Source of the DNA: Colwellia psychrerythraea
GTDB lineage: Bacteria; Pseudomonadota; Gammaproteobacteria; Enterobacterales; Alteromonadaceae
Assembly: GCF_000764185.1 (NCBI RefSeq)
Contig: NZ_JQEC01000002.1
Span: forward strand, 372,001 to 436,000
Length of the DNA stretch: 64,000 nt
Reading direction: 5' to 3'
Shown here: piece after piece, positions 45,275 to 55,115 of the stretch
Position numbering within the stretch: position 1 is the first letter of the stretch
Layout: each line of letters starts with the position of its first letter
The notes under the pieces: model-generated
Databases searched by the model: none
The model's input: only the letters and a program-made list of their open reading frames with translations
Told to the model about the DNA's origin: nothing
Made by a program: the position numbers and the translations under genes

Positions 45275-45437
45275 CACCTTACCCTTCAATATAGAGAATC
45301 TAATCAAAAAAACAGTCTATCAACTGATTTCATTGGTTATTTTCGATACTAACACTATCAAGTTGATAAGACCTGTTTACAATATATGCTGCTTTACTCT
45401 AGGTATGATGAGATAATAAACATAAAAGGAATTATTT

Positions 45438-48400
45438 ATGTGTGTAAACAACCTAGGCAGAAAATTTTTTATTTTCTTCCTCTTCGCTATATCCATTATT
45501 CTTCAGGGCTGCGGAGGTGGTGATGATAAAGGCGAGACTAAAAAAACAAATCAAACAATAATCCCTGTTACCTTTTCTGGTGACAATTCTGTTATTGAGT
45601 CTAAAGAATTTTCCATTACAGCAACAGCAAATGGAGCTACTTCTTTTGCATGGACAATTAGTGACAATAACATTGTTTTAAGCGGTGCAGACAGTAATAC
45701 CGCCTCTTTTACAGCGCCAGCTATTGATCAAGATACCGCTGTTACTCTTACACTTAATGTAACGGGTAACAATGCAACCGGAAGTGGTACTTTCGATATC
45801 ACAATGAACAGAAAAGTATCCACTCTTACTATCAGTGGTTTAGTTACTGATAAACCCATTGCTAATGCAACGGTAACGTTTGAAGCAGGTACAGATTCAC
45901 AACAAACAACAACGGATTCTGAAGGCTATTATGATATTACCTTAGAGATTGATGAATCGAATGTTGATAAATTACTTAAAATAACAGCCGTTGGTGATGC
46001 GACTAATGGTGCTGTTGAGTTTGTATCATTACTTCCCACTATTGCTACTTTAGTGGCAGCTGCCGGTGAAGACGGTACGCTTGATATCGAAGACGAATTT
46101 GGTGTAAACATCACTAACGTTTCAACCGCTGAGTTTACTTTGCTAGAGAAAGCCAATGGCGGCGAAGCAATCACCTCAGAAGAGCAGTTAGCCGTTTTAG
46201 CTATTGAGATTAACCCGCAAGAAAAATTAGAACTTGCTGCCGTTATTAAACTTATTGTTGATGACCCTGACTATGATTTACCTGAAGGTTTTGAATCAAC
46301 GTTAGATTTAGTTGCCGATGAGCAAGCAACAGAAGATTTTGTTACCGAAATTGGCTCGCAAGACCCTAATGCCTTAGACAATGTTCTTGAAGAAATAAAA
46401 CAAGATGAGAAGTTAACAGGAAAGGTTACTGCTTTAATGGTTGGCGAGTACCTAATTACCAATCCTCAATATTACTTCAGCTCATCACTTCATGTAAGTT
46501 TACTTGCTGATAATGTAGCTAAAGTTTCTCAGAATAATGGTGCTGGCGAAGGTACTTGGCAAGCAACAGATACTGGCGTTAGTATTAGTCTAACTAAGCC
46601 TATTAAATCAGAGGATAGATCTTACTGTACTGATGAAGACTCCGGCATACAATTTGAGTGTCAGGAGACAATTACTCATTTAGATATTGAATTAATCGCC
46701 ATGAATGATGTGCATTATGATGTTTCATATCTATATACAGGCGTTCAAAAGGACATAAATAATCAGTATCAAGATAGAGAAATTGATTTTTACGAACCTT
46801 CAACGGCCAGCTTAATATCGCTTAACAACACCTTAATGCTAACCGAAGCAGAGCTACTAGGTAGTTTCACTATTGATAACTTTATCAATAGTGAACACTC
46901 TGAGCCTGCATTAGTGACTTTTTCTGAAGGTGCTGTTGGTACTGTAGTGATTGCCGAAGACGTATATTCTCTAACTTGGGAAATAAAAGGCACGCAGTTA
47001 ACTGTCAGAGTGCCTGATTATGACCATACAACTACTGATGTGCATGATGTTGAAACCTTGCATGAAGGTTTAACTAACCAATATTGGTTTATTAAGCAAA
47101 GTGATGTGTTATCACAAACAGTATCACTAAGCTCTACAGGTAAATCATCATCGGCGTTATTTGTTGAAAATAAACCTGGCTTAGCATTTACTGAAGACAA
47201 TGCTGTTGGTGGTTGGTTGTTCCATTACAATAGCATTATTTATCGTTACGACTTATATGAAGACGGTAGCTTTATTCCTGACTGGAACTGGGAAGGGCGT
47301 CCATACATTTGGTCAATTACTGATGATGGGCAAATGTTCCGTGAACGTGAACGCTGCGATATTATCAATGATGGCACAGAAGTCTGTTATACCTATCAAA
47401 AGGTTTATCACAAAAAACTAGCTGAAGATGGAGATTTCTTTTATGTCGCTAGAGACTTCCAACAATACTGGGTGAATTATGACACGGGTGTTGTTGAGTT
47501 TTATAAATCTTTTAAAGGGATTTTTGTATTTGAAAAGTCCGAACACTATGGTCACACACGTTTTTATGAATGGACTGAGGGGCGTTCTTTTTATAGCTTG
47601 AGTGCAGAAGATCCGAAAGCGCCGATTCACAAATTAGAATTTACCAACCCTGGTGAAGGTTCTTGGAATTATAACGAAGTTCCTAAAGATGATAATGGCT
47701 ACTTTGTTATTGATAATAAGAATAACGGTACTGATGTACAGTTTACGCCGTACCATTTTGCTAGTGGTACTATTGTTTTTAATAGTTTTGATGATGACAA
47801 AGAAATGCGTTTGAGTATTATCGATCATGAACGTAATTTTTATACGGTTTGTCATTATGAAACAGGTACCAGCGCACAAGAAATTCAAGATTGTTCAACA
47901 GGTGAGCTACTCTATGTCTTTGATGAGGCTTCAAAAGCTGAGGCTATGCAAGGTCAATCAGTCATTAACCAGCAAAAATTTGTCGGTAAAACGGTATATA
48001 ATTTTGAATTATCCGATGGGAGTGATGCTGATATAATTGTTATGGAAATGGCTGATAATGGAACGGTTACCTTAACGGCTCAAGACGGTACTAGTTCTTC
48101 AGGTACATATACATTTAATGATAACCAAGTAATTTCTTTCAATGTTTCAGCTGAAGGTGAATACCGGGATACTTTTGCGGTAATCACAGGCTATGATTCT
48201 GCAGATAATATTTATGAGTATTGCTATGTTGATGATAACAACATTACTGCTGCTAGCGCTAAGCAAGCATGTTTAGCGGATGATGTGTCAGGTACTTCAA
48301 TTGATAAATTATATTACGGGGAATTTATTTTTGATAAAGCACTTGCTCAAAGTATTATTGCACGTCTTCCTCTAGTGGGTGAATACCTACTCGCTGATAT

Positions 48401-50201
48401 GTTTATCTCACTTAATGCCGACGGTGGCCATGTTCAGCTTAACGCCTCATCTACCATTGATATTGATTGGAGCCTAAATGATGATCAAATAGTTATTATG
48501 CCAAGTGAAGTTGGTCGTTTATTTAATGAGACATCTACATGCATTAATAACGAGTCGGGTAATTCATATGATTGTGCAGCAAAACTTGCAAAAATCACCA
48601 TCGATATCGTCTCTGAAAATCAAAGTAACTATGTTGTTGACTACCAAATTGAGTTAATTGACTTTGATATTAGTAATACATACCCAGATAAAACGGTTGG
48701 TTTAGCAGAAGTGATCCCTAGCGTTACTATGTTTGATACCGATAGCACGTTACCAATGCTGACCGAAAATATGACGGGTCAATGGTATATTGAGAGCTTC
48801 TTACCTAATGAAAATACAGCCTTAGTTACCTTTAACGCTGACGGAAGCGGCTCTACTATAGTTACAGGTGAAGAATACGGATTTACTTGGACTATTAGCG
48901 GTGTTCGTCTTCATATCAATGTACCCAATTACACTTACTTAAATTATCCAGATAACGACAACCTTACCGGCTATAGCAATACCTTTTGGTTAACGGATGA
49001 TAGCCACAGCCTTTATCGTAATATTACCATGAGTGGTATAAATGGTATTTCCCAAGCGCGTATTTTTGATACTCCAACAGTTACTGATTTTACTTTTGAC
49101 GAAGCCGCAACAGGTTGGAATATTGAATTAAGCCAGAAGCAAACAACGGTATATGATTTTCATCAAGATGGTGAATATTTTTATGGCTGGGGTTATAGCT
49201 CATATAATGAGTGGCGAATTGATAATGGAGAAATTTTAAGATATCACACTCTTTGTGAAGTCTCTTTCAATGGCTGTGTTGAATATGCCCAAATAATTCA
49301 TCGTAAAATTGCTGTTGAAGGTGATGTTATTTATGCCTTAAGGCAGTGGCAATTTTTAAATGAAGAGCTCTATGCCAACACCGGTGAAATACAGTACCAA
49401 TTAAATAGTAGCCACATTCTGACTATGGATCGTAAGGAGACTTATGGCGAGTCAAATTTCAGTTCAAATTTTGATAATTCTTATAGCTATGTTGTTAAAG
49501 GTACTGATAATGATTTAGTGAATGAATCATGGGTGTTTAGTTCAGCGAATGGTTGGAGCCGCGACGATTATGGCCTACCTGATGACAAATTAAATTATAT
49601 TATAAGAGATACTGGCGGTACGCCAACAAATGTGGCTTATGAATATGCTGATGGCCAAATTGCTTACACTGAAAATGGCATCAATTATCGTATCTCTATT
49701 CTGGAAACAGCTCGTTATTATATTAAAGTTTGTATTGCTGAGCAAAGTGTACTAACCAATGATTGTGTTAACGGTGAAACAATGTATTTTTACCGTAACT
49801 CGGAAAGAGCTGAACAACATACTCAATTTAATACGCCTTCACCTGAGGCACGCTTCCTAGCTGAAATGGTATACGATAAATCTTTTAATGTTACCATGCC
49901 AAATGATGTTGTTTCTGCCTTTACCTTCAATGCTGATGGTACAGGTTTTATTCAATACCCACCAAGTGCAGATAATAACTTTGATGCTCATGACACAAAC
50001 ACAATTACTTGGCAGGTAAGTAGAACAGGAACACTTACCTTCACGGAAGCAAGAGATAATGGTAATAGTTGGCTTTGGACTATTTTAGCATCTGATACCT
50101 CTACTAATAGCACCTCTTTCACTTGGTATTCAAGTGGACAACAAGACAGTGGTCTTCAGGGATTAGAAACAGGCACAGGAACCATGACACGGCAACCATA
50201 A
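45438..50201 (+). CDS. Giant surface lipoprotein with two tandem modules
   Basis: A 1587-aa lipoprotein (signal to ILQGCGGGDD). Residues about 35-125 form an Ig-like domain (NSVIESKEFSITATANGATS), followed by a carboxypeptidase-regulatory-like repeat (ISGLVTDKPIANATVTFEAG). The rest contains two homologous modules of about 550 residues: one opens ALMVGEYLITNPQYYFSSSL near residue 333, the other LPLVGEYLLADMFISLNADG near 978, and both contain a Trp/Tyr-rich YDLYEDGSF / YDFHQDGEY strand and a CDIINDGTEVCY / CEVSFNGCVEY Cys pair. Function is unknown; surface adhesion or binding is a guess. A terminator follows. Confidence 0.88.
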   Translation: MCVNNLGRKFFIFFLFAISIILQGCGGGDDKGETKKTNQTIIPVTFSGDNSVIESKEFSITATANGATSFAWTISDNNIVLSGADSNTASFTAPAIDQDTAVTLTLNVTGNNATGSGTFDITMNRKVSTLTISGLVTDKPIANATVTFEAGTDSQQTTTDSEGYYDITLEIDESNVDKLLKITAVGDATNGAVEFVSLLPTIATLVAAAGEDGTLDIEDEFGVNITNVSTAEFTLLEKANGGEAITSEEQLAVLAIEINPQEKLELAAVIKLIVDDPDYDLPEGFESTLDLVADEQATEDFVTEIGSQDPNALDNVLEEIKQDEKLTGKVTALMVGEYLITNPQYYFSSSLHVSLLADNVAKVSQNNGAGEGTWQATDTGVSISLTKPIKSEDRSYCTDEDSGIQFECQETITHLDIELIAMNDVHYDVSYLYTGVQKDINNQYQDREIDFYEPSTASLISLNNTLMLTEAELLGSFTIDNFINSEHSEPALVTFSEGAVGTVVIAEDVYSLTWEIKGTQLTVRVPDYDHTTTDVHDVETLHEGLTNQYWFIKQSDVLSQTVSLSSTGKSSSALFVENKPGLAFTEDNAVGGWLFHYNSIIYRYDLYEDGSFIPDWNWEGRPYIWSITDDGQMFRERERCDIINDGTEVCYTYQKVYHKKLAEDGDFFYVARDFQQYWVNYDTGVVEFYKSFKGIFVFEKSEHYGHTRFYEWTEGRSFYSLSAEDPKAPIHKLEFTNPGEGSWNYNEVPKDDNGYFVIDNKNNGTDVQFTPYHFASGTIVFNSFDDDKEMRLSIIDHERNFYTVCHYETGTSAQEIQDCSTGELLYVFDEASKAEAMQGQSVINQQKFVGKTVYNFELSDGSDADIIVMEMADNGTVTLTAQDGTSSSGTYTFNDNQVISFNVSAEGEYRDTFAVITGYDSADNIYEYCYVDDNNITAASAKQACLADDVSGTSIDKLYYGEFIFDKALAQSIIARLPLVGEYLLADMFISLNADGGHVQLNASSTIDIDWSLNDDQIVIMPSEVGRLFNETSTCINNESGNSYDCAAKLAKITIDIVSENQSNYVVDYQIELIDFDISNTYPDKTVGLAEVIPSVTMFDTDSTLPMLTENMTGQWYIESFLPNENTALVTFNADGSGSTIVTGEEYGFTWTISGVRLHINVPNYTYLNYPDNDNLTGYSNTFWLTDDSHSLYRNITMSGINGISQARIFDTPTVTDFTFDEAATGWNIELSQKQTTVYDFHQDGEYFYGWGYSSYNEWRIDNGEILRYHTLCEVSFNGCVEYAQIIHRKIAVEGDVIYALRQWQFLNEELYANTGEIQYQLNSSHILTMDRKETYGESNFSSNFDNSYSYVVKGTDNDLVNESWVFSSANGWSRDDYGLPDDKLNYIIRDTGGTPTNVAYEYADGQIAYTENGINYRISILETARYYIKVCIAEQSVLTNDCVNGETMYFYRNSERAEQHTQFNTPSPEARFLAEMVYDKSFNVTMPNDVVSAFTFNADGTGFIQYPPSADNNFDAHDTNTITWQVSRTGTLTFTEARDNGNSWLWTILASDTSTNSTSFTWYSSGQQDSGLQGLETGTGTMTRQP

Positions 50202-50225
50202 GTTAATTCAATAACAATATTGATT

Positions 50226-50266
50226 AAAAGCCATACCTTTACCATGCTCTAAAAATGGTTGAGTTA
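50226..50266 (+). terminator. Terminator after the giant lipoprotein
   Basis: Inverted repeat AAAAGCCATA ... TATGGCTTTTTT, 24 bases past the stop, with a T tract. Confidence 0.8.
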
Positions 50267-50360
50267 TGGCTTTTTTGTGTGCAATCAAACATACCAACAT
50301 AGTAATGAGTCATCTTGCTTGCTATAACATCAGTAGCCATTTTATAAGGATATCTTCAAT

Positions 50361-51026
50361 ATGATCACACTCTCTGCAGAGCAATGCCGCGTTATCGGCG
50401 TTATGTTAGAAAAAGAAACCACTACGCCTGAGCAATATCCTCTTTCGCCAAACGGCATCCTCATTGGTTGCAACCAAAAAAGCAATCGTGAGCCGGTCAT
50501 GTCTCTTATCGAAAGCGATATTCAAAATATTATAGATGAACTAGTACAAATGAATCAGCTGATGGTTGATCACAAGGCATCAAGCCGAGTGAATAAGTAC
50601 TTTCATCGTTTCTGTAATACCGAATTTGGCAGCTTACAATTCACCCCTCAGCAAAGAGCAATTATTTGTGTATTATTGCTGCGAGGCCCACAAACTCCCG
50701 GAGAATTGAGAACTCGTACCAACCGCCTAGCTGACTTTAGTGATGTCAGTGAAGTAGAAGCAACCTTAAACGAACTACAAGAATTAAACGGGCAAACTTT
50801 AGTTAAAAAACTTGCTCGTGAGCCTGGAAAACGTGATTCACGCTACGTACATTTACTCGCTGACTTTGATGAAACAAGCTTAACTCAAGCTGTTGAGAGT
50901 CAAACTAACCTAGCACCATTAGAAGATAAAAATCAATTAGCGCAAAGAGTCATTGAGTTAGAAGAGCAAGTTGCTTCGTTAACAGCAAGAATGACCAGTT
51001 TGACTGAATTTTTAAAAAATAAATAA
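50361..51026 (+). CDS. yceH: YceH family protein (DUF480)
   Basis: A 221-aa conserved protein with two winged-helix domains. It opens with LSAEQCRVIGVMLEKETTTPEQYPLS and NGILIGCNQKSNREPV, near-invariant in YceH; RGPQTPGELRTRTNRLADF starts the second domain. A C-terminal coiled coil (LEEQVASLTARMTSLTEFL) ends it. The cellular role is not established; a regulatory or stress role is assumed. A good AAGGATA precedes the ATG. Confidence 0.95.
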   Translation: MITLSAEQCRVIGVMLEKETTTPEQYPLSPNGILIGCNQKSNREPVMSLIESDIQNIIDELVQMNQLMVDHKASSRVNKYFHRFCNTEFGSLQFTPQQRAIICVLLLRGPQTPGELRTRTNRLADFSDVSEVEATLNELQELNGQTLVKKLAREPGKRDSRYVHLLADFDETSLTQAVESQTNLAPLEDKNQLAQRVIELEEQVASLTARMTSLTEFLKNK

Positions 51027-51213
51027 TATAAATTTAAATAAACTTTTTATACGAATTTTTATGTCCACTTTTTTTACAAAAAATAACTCTAGGCTAAGAA
51101 TAAACGCCATAAAGCCATACCGCTCAATTGGTTACATTTTCGGCATGTTTTAAGCATAATGACAGATGTATATTTCGTGGAACTTTCTAATAAAAATTAA
51201 AAGGGACATTTAG

Positions 51214-51834
51214 ATGAATAATAAATTAAGTAAAACTTTAGTAACCTTAACTCTTAGTGCTAGCTGTTTAATTAATGCCGCAAATGCGGGTCTTATCACT
51301 GATGCAAATGAAATTACCTCAACAGATCCAAATTATAGTTTAGTAACTTTTGATGAACTAACATTCACCGATGGCACGCTAATCACAGATCAATTTTTAC
51401 CGTATGGCGTATCATTCAGTCCTAATTTAGGTTATGAAACCACTCGCCCAGACTTTACTGGCTTTAGTGGTAATAATTTACAAAACTTCAATAATAACTT
51501 ACCGTTCGACATTATGTTTGCTGAAAACGTAAACGCTTTTGGTGCATTCTGGGAAACCAATATAAATCAAGTATTGTCTTTTACCGCATTTTTAGACGGT
51601 GTAGAGTTGGCAACAGTAAGTAGTTCAACTAATGACAATTGCTGTAGTAGCGCTAGCTTCTTAGGTTTTAATGGCATGACATTTGATAAAATATCAGTGT
51701 CTGGTGCCGGTGCAAATGGACATTTAATTATGGATAATTTGCACTTCTCCGCTACAGATGTACCTGAGCCTGCAACTGTTGCTCTCTTTGGTCTAGCATT
51801 AATGGGCTTAGCTACACGTAAATATAAAAAGTAA
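51214..51834 (+). CDS. PEP-CTERM sorting-signal protein
   Basis: A 206-aa secreted protein. It has an N-terminal signal (LSKTLVTLTLSASCLINAANA) and a C-terminal sorting signal DVPEPATVALFGLALMGLAT followed by RKYKK, the PEP-CTERM form processed by an exosortase, which is not in the window. The middle is a beta-rich domain (VTFDELTFTDGTLITDQFLP) with a Cys-Cys pair, like other PEP-CTERM proteins of the lectin-like kind. AAAAGGGA precedes the ATG. It ends at a clear terminator. Confidence 0.92.
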   Translation: MNNKLSKTLVTLTLSASCLINAANAGLITDANEITSTDPNYSLVTFDELTFTDGTLITDQFLPYGVSFSPNLGYETTRPDFTGFSGNNLQNFNNNLPFDIMFAENVNAFGAFWETNINQVLSFTAFLDGVELATVSSSTNDNCCSSASFLGFNGMTFDKISVSGAGANGHLIMDNLHFSATDVPEPATVALFGLALMGLATRKYKK

Positions 51835-51854
51835 CAATCATAACTCTCCCATAC

Positions 51855-51890
51855 AAAAGCACCCTACTATCAACTGTACGGTGCTTTTTT
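51855..51890 (+). terminator. Terminator after the PEP-CTERM gene
   Basis: Stem AAAAGCACC / GGTGCTTTT with a 16-base loop and T6, 20 bases past the stop. Confidence 0.85.
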
Positions 51891-52002
51891 ATAATTTTAA
51901 TTCGAAATCCATCAGATTAGATTGGTAATTTAACCTGTGTTCAAAGGACAGAACAGTATAAAATAGCTAACAAAATCACATCCATTTACGGAAAGTAGCT
52001 AT

Positions 52003-53172
52003 ATGGCTAACGATTTACTGTTATTAAGTTTTTTATCCTGTTCTTTATTAACATTTACAGTGCAAGGTAACGATATAGCCGCCGTAAATAAACAAGCTGA
52101 CGCTATTAAACCTGATGACAACACAAAGCAAAACAATAACGAATCAGCAATAACGCTTACCGAGCAACAAAAAAATCAGTGTGCACAATATTGTAGTGAA
52201 GTTAACCCTGACGATAGTTATAAACAGCAAGTCCATAACCGGCAAAATCCGGCCTCAAGTGTCGGATATGAATTAGTAATACCTGAGGCTTTGCCACCAA
52301 GAAACCGCTGGTCTGATTTTTTACCTATTTTGGGTAAAGAAGCTCGTGAGGCTGGTTATTTACTACCACTACCTTTTGGTATATCAATCGTTGGCTTAAC
52401 CCAGCAACAACCTTTTTCAGTGTCTAAAATTGGTTTAGAAATTGATGGCCAACAAAGTGATATTATTAATGACTTTATTGATGACACTATTACCGCTAAA
52501 AACCTAAAGGTATCAGACACCACTTACAATTTGCGTCTTGATGCTTGGATCTTGCCTTTCTGGAATGTATACGGCATTGTCGGTAAAACGAAAGGCAAAG
52601 CAGAGCTTGAGTTAGATGTTAATTTAGAGCTACCGACCTTACTTTTAGCTGCTACAGGTATTGGTAGTGGTTATAATGATAAACGCTGTACTAGCATTGA
52701 TTTGCCTTTTCAGGGACCAGCACCCGGTCATTGCTTAGTCTCGCTTGATAGTATTCAAACGACTTTACACTTTAATGGTACTGTACTTGGTTACGGTACT
52801 ACCATTGCAGGTGGTTATGGTGATTTTTTTGGTATGTTTGATGTTAATTATTCTGAAGCCGATATCAACATTGCCATTGAAAAAACTCAGCAAACGGTTT
52901 ATTCGACTCGTTTAGGTTGGAATGGCAGTATTGGTGTCTACCAAGGGCAACTTTGGGTTGGCGCCATGAAGCAAGACATTGAACAACAAATTGCTATAAC
53001 CACACCAGGTAATAAAATAGCTGTGCTTATCGACCAACATACTAGCTCTCCAATAAACTATCTTATTGGTGCTCAATGGAATATTACCGAAGAATGGGCG
53101 GTAATTGCTGAAACTAACTTCGCCTTTAGTGATCGTCAGCAATTTATGATGCAAGTAGGATATCGTTTCTAA
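52003..53172 (+). CDS. Outer-membrane beta-barrel protein, unknown
   Basis: A 389-aa protein with a signal peptide (LLLLSFLSCSLLTFTVQG) and a final MMQVGYRF whose terminal Phe marks an outer-membrane barrel. Alternating strands such as YNLRLDAWILPFWNVYGIVG and IGVYQGQLWVGAMKQ support this. An N-terminal polar region with cysteines precedes the barrel. I recall similar conserved proteins in marine gammaproteobacteria without assigned function. It lies 50 bases before an mscS-like gene on the same strand and may share its transcript. Confidence 0.75.
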   Translation: MANDLLLLSFLSCSLLTFTVQGNDIAAVNKQADAIKPDDNTKQNNNESAITLTEQQKNQCAQYCSEVNPDDSYKQQVHNRQNPASSVGYELVIPEALPPRNRWSDFLPILGKEAREAGYLLPLPFGISIVGLTQQQPFSVSKIGLEIDGQQSDIINDFIDDTITAKNLKVSDTTYNLRLDAWILPFWNVYGIVGKTKGKAELELDVNLELPTLLLAATGIGSGYNDKRCTSIDLPFQGPAPGHCLVSLDSIQTTLHFNGTVLGYGTTIAGGYGDFFGMFDVNYSEADINIAIEKTQQTVYSTRLGWNGSIGVYQGQLWVGAMKQDIEQQIAITTPGNKIAVLIDQHTSSPINYLIGAQWNITEEWAVIAETNFAFSDRQQFMMQVGYRF

Positions 53173-53222
53173 GCATCCCTGCAGTTAATTAAACCTCAAG
53201 TTATATTTTAATGGAAATTTAA

Positions 53223-54161
53223 ATGTCAGATCCCAAAAGCGAAAACGCTGAAAACCTAACTACTACCATTGCTGACACTGCGCAACAAGCAGTAGATCTT
53301 CCTGCTGAACTATTACGCACTGAAATCCAACAAGCTTCAGAGATTTATCAAGTCATTATAGATTTTTTTACCAACTACAGTTTTCAATTGGTTGGTGCCT
53401 TACTGATCTTTTTATTAGGCTACTCTGTTGCGGGTAAAGTCGCTAAAGCTGTATTACGCCTTTGTGAAAAGCAAAAACTTGATGTTACTTTAAGTCGTTT
53501 TCTTGCGAGTACCACCAAAATGGCAGTGATGGTGATGATAACTATCATGGCACTGAGTAAACTTGGCATTAGTGTTACGCCATTTATTGCCGCTATAGGC
53601 GCTATTTCATTGGGTGCCGGTTTAGCATTACAAGGTTTATTAGCCAATTATGCTGCCGGATTCAACATCATCATTATTCGTCCATTTGTCGTTGGAGATA
53701 CTATTGAAGTGCAGGGAGTAACGGGCATAGTTAAAGAAGTACAGCTGGCCTATACCATCATAAAAAATGAAGACTCAGCAGAAATTACTATTCCCAATAA
53801 ACATATTGTTGGGGAAGTAGTATTGAATTCTAGAAAAGATTCCTTATTAAAACTTTCAGTTGGTATCTCGTATAAAGATAACCCCATTGACGTTGTAAAA
53901 CTTGTTGAACGTACTCTGTCAGATCTCGACATTTATACTGATGAAGTCCGTATGCAAGTTGGGATTGATGAGTTTGCTGACAGTGCTATTACAATTGGAA
54001 TTAGGTTATGGATACCAACAACAAATTTATATGCCGCTAAATACAGCGCCTATGAAGCGATTTATTTAGCTTTTGAACAAGAGAACGTGACTATTCCATT
54101 CCCACAGCAAGATATACATCTGATTGAGCCAAAGCAAGTTCCAGAGCCCACCTCATTATAG
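53223..54161 (+). CDS. Small mechanosensitive ion channel (MscS family)
   Basis: A 312-aa channel of MscS size. TM1 (LVGALLIFLLGYSVAG), TM2 (MAVMVMITIMALSKLGI) and the pore-lining TM3 rich in Ala and Gly (AAIGAISLGAGLALQGLLAN), then the cytoplasmic beta domain (IRPFVVGDTIEVQGVTGIVK) and the C-terminal alpha/beta part. It opens under hypo-osmotic stress to release solutes. The N-terminal polar extension of about 45 residues is longer than in E. coli MscS. Confidence 0.95.
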   Translation: MSDPKSENAENLTTTIADTAQQAVDLPAELLRTEIQQASEIYQVIIDFFTNYSFQLVGALLIFLLGYSVAGKVAKAVLRLCEKQKLDVTLSRFLASTTKMAVMVMITIMALSKLGISVTPFIAAIGAISLGAGLALQGLLANYAAGFNIIIIRPFVVGDTIEVQGVTGIVKEVQLAYTIIKNEDSAEITIPNKHIVGEVVLNSRKDSLLKLSVGISYKDNPIDVVKLVERTLSDLDIYTDEVRMQVGIDEFADSAITIGIRLWIPTTNLYAAKYSAYEAIYLAFEQENVTIPFPQQDIHLIEPKQVPEPTSL

Positions 54162-54178
54162 GTTTCATTAAAATACAG

Positions 54179-54907
54179 TTAAGCGACCTTAACTGTATTT
54201 TTATTGGCGGCTTTAGCATCAAGCAAGGCATCTTCAGCATTATGCAGTATATCCTGCATAGAAAGGCCTTTTTTCCAGGGTGCTAAGCCAATACTACAAG
54301 TAATGGTGTCAGTACTAAAAAGCTGCTGTTCAATGACTTTTCGCAGCTTATTGGCAAACTCATAAGCAAGTGTGGGGCTTGCTGGTAACACTATAATGAA
54401 GTTATCACTGTGCCAATGAATCAGCTGACTATTAACTGGCGAATGCTGCCGAATAATATTCACTAAATTAATCAGAATGTCATCACCTACACTAGGTCCG
54501 TATAAATCATTAATACGTTTAAAATTATCAACGTTAAGTTGCAATAAAAAGAAAATTTCTCCAGCTCGATTAGCTCTGTTAAAAAAATTATAAAGTACTG
54601 CCTGACCTGCGCGCCTGTTTAGCGCATTAGTGAGAGGGTCTCGTTTAGCAAGATCTTCAAATGCTTGTGTAACTCGCCCCAATTCAGCCAAACGGCGATA
54701 AGTAAAAATAACTAAACTAAATGCTAACGTGCCACCTAAAGGTAGAAACTCATCAAGCTCCCAGTGCTCATGCTCTTTTACAATATTCATAATTAACTCT
54801 AAGACATCAAATTGAGCAAAAAAGACAAATAAAAGGCCATTGATGGCCAATAGCCATAACGCATCTCTAATAAAGGTACTTCGATGTAAATATTTATAAT
54901 GCAACAT
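54179..54907 (-). CDS. Degenerate GGDEF-domain membrane protein
   Basis: A 242-aa protein with two transmembrane helices (residues about 14-32 and 57-72) and a GGDEF domain (DPLTNALNRRAGQAVLY, LQLNVDNFKRINDLYGPSVGD). The catalytic signature is not GGDEF: the sequence reads LIHWHSDNFIIVLPA, so cyclase activity is very unlikely. It may bind nucleotide or act as a regulatory partner. It is convergent with the mscS-like gene, 17 bases between stops. Confidence 0.87.
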   Translation of the reverse strand: MLHYKYLHRSTFIRDALWLLAINGLLFVFFAQFDVLELIMNIVKEHEHWELDEFLPLGGTLAFSLVIFTYRRLAELGRVTQAFEDLAKRDPLTNALNRRAGQAVLYNFFNRANRAGEIFFLLQLNVDNFKRINDLYGPSVGDDILINLVNIIRQHSPVNSQLIHWHSDNFIIVLPASPTLAYEFANKLRKVIEQQLFSTDTITCSIGLAPWKKGLSMQDILHNAEDALLDAKAANKNTVKVA

Positions 54908-55115
54908 GCTCGATACTCAGAATAATTCTGACCTTACTGATAATCAACTAGACTAAAATCAAATACGAGTGATTTTCACTCAATTTTGTACAGTAGCACA
55001 AATATATTATTCATTATTAATTTAAGTTTCATTTATCTATTAAGCTTTAATTTAACTCATGAAAAATAATAGTGCTTATGCCATAGTTAAGTTAACTGTG
55101 TTTTTTGGAGTTAGC

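Noticed and set aside
45222-45416. A 64-codon frame after attR
   Set aside because: It overlaps the PAS remnant in another frame, has no ribosome site and ends in random-looking sequence.
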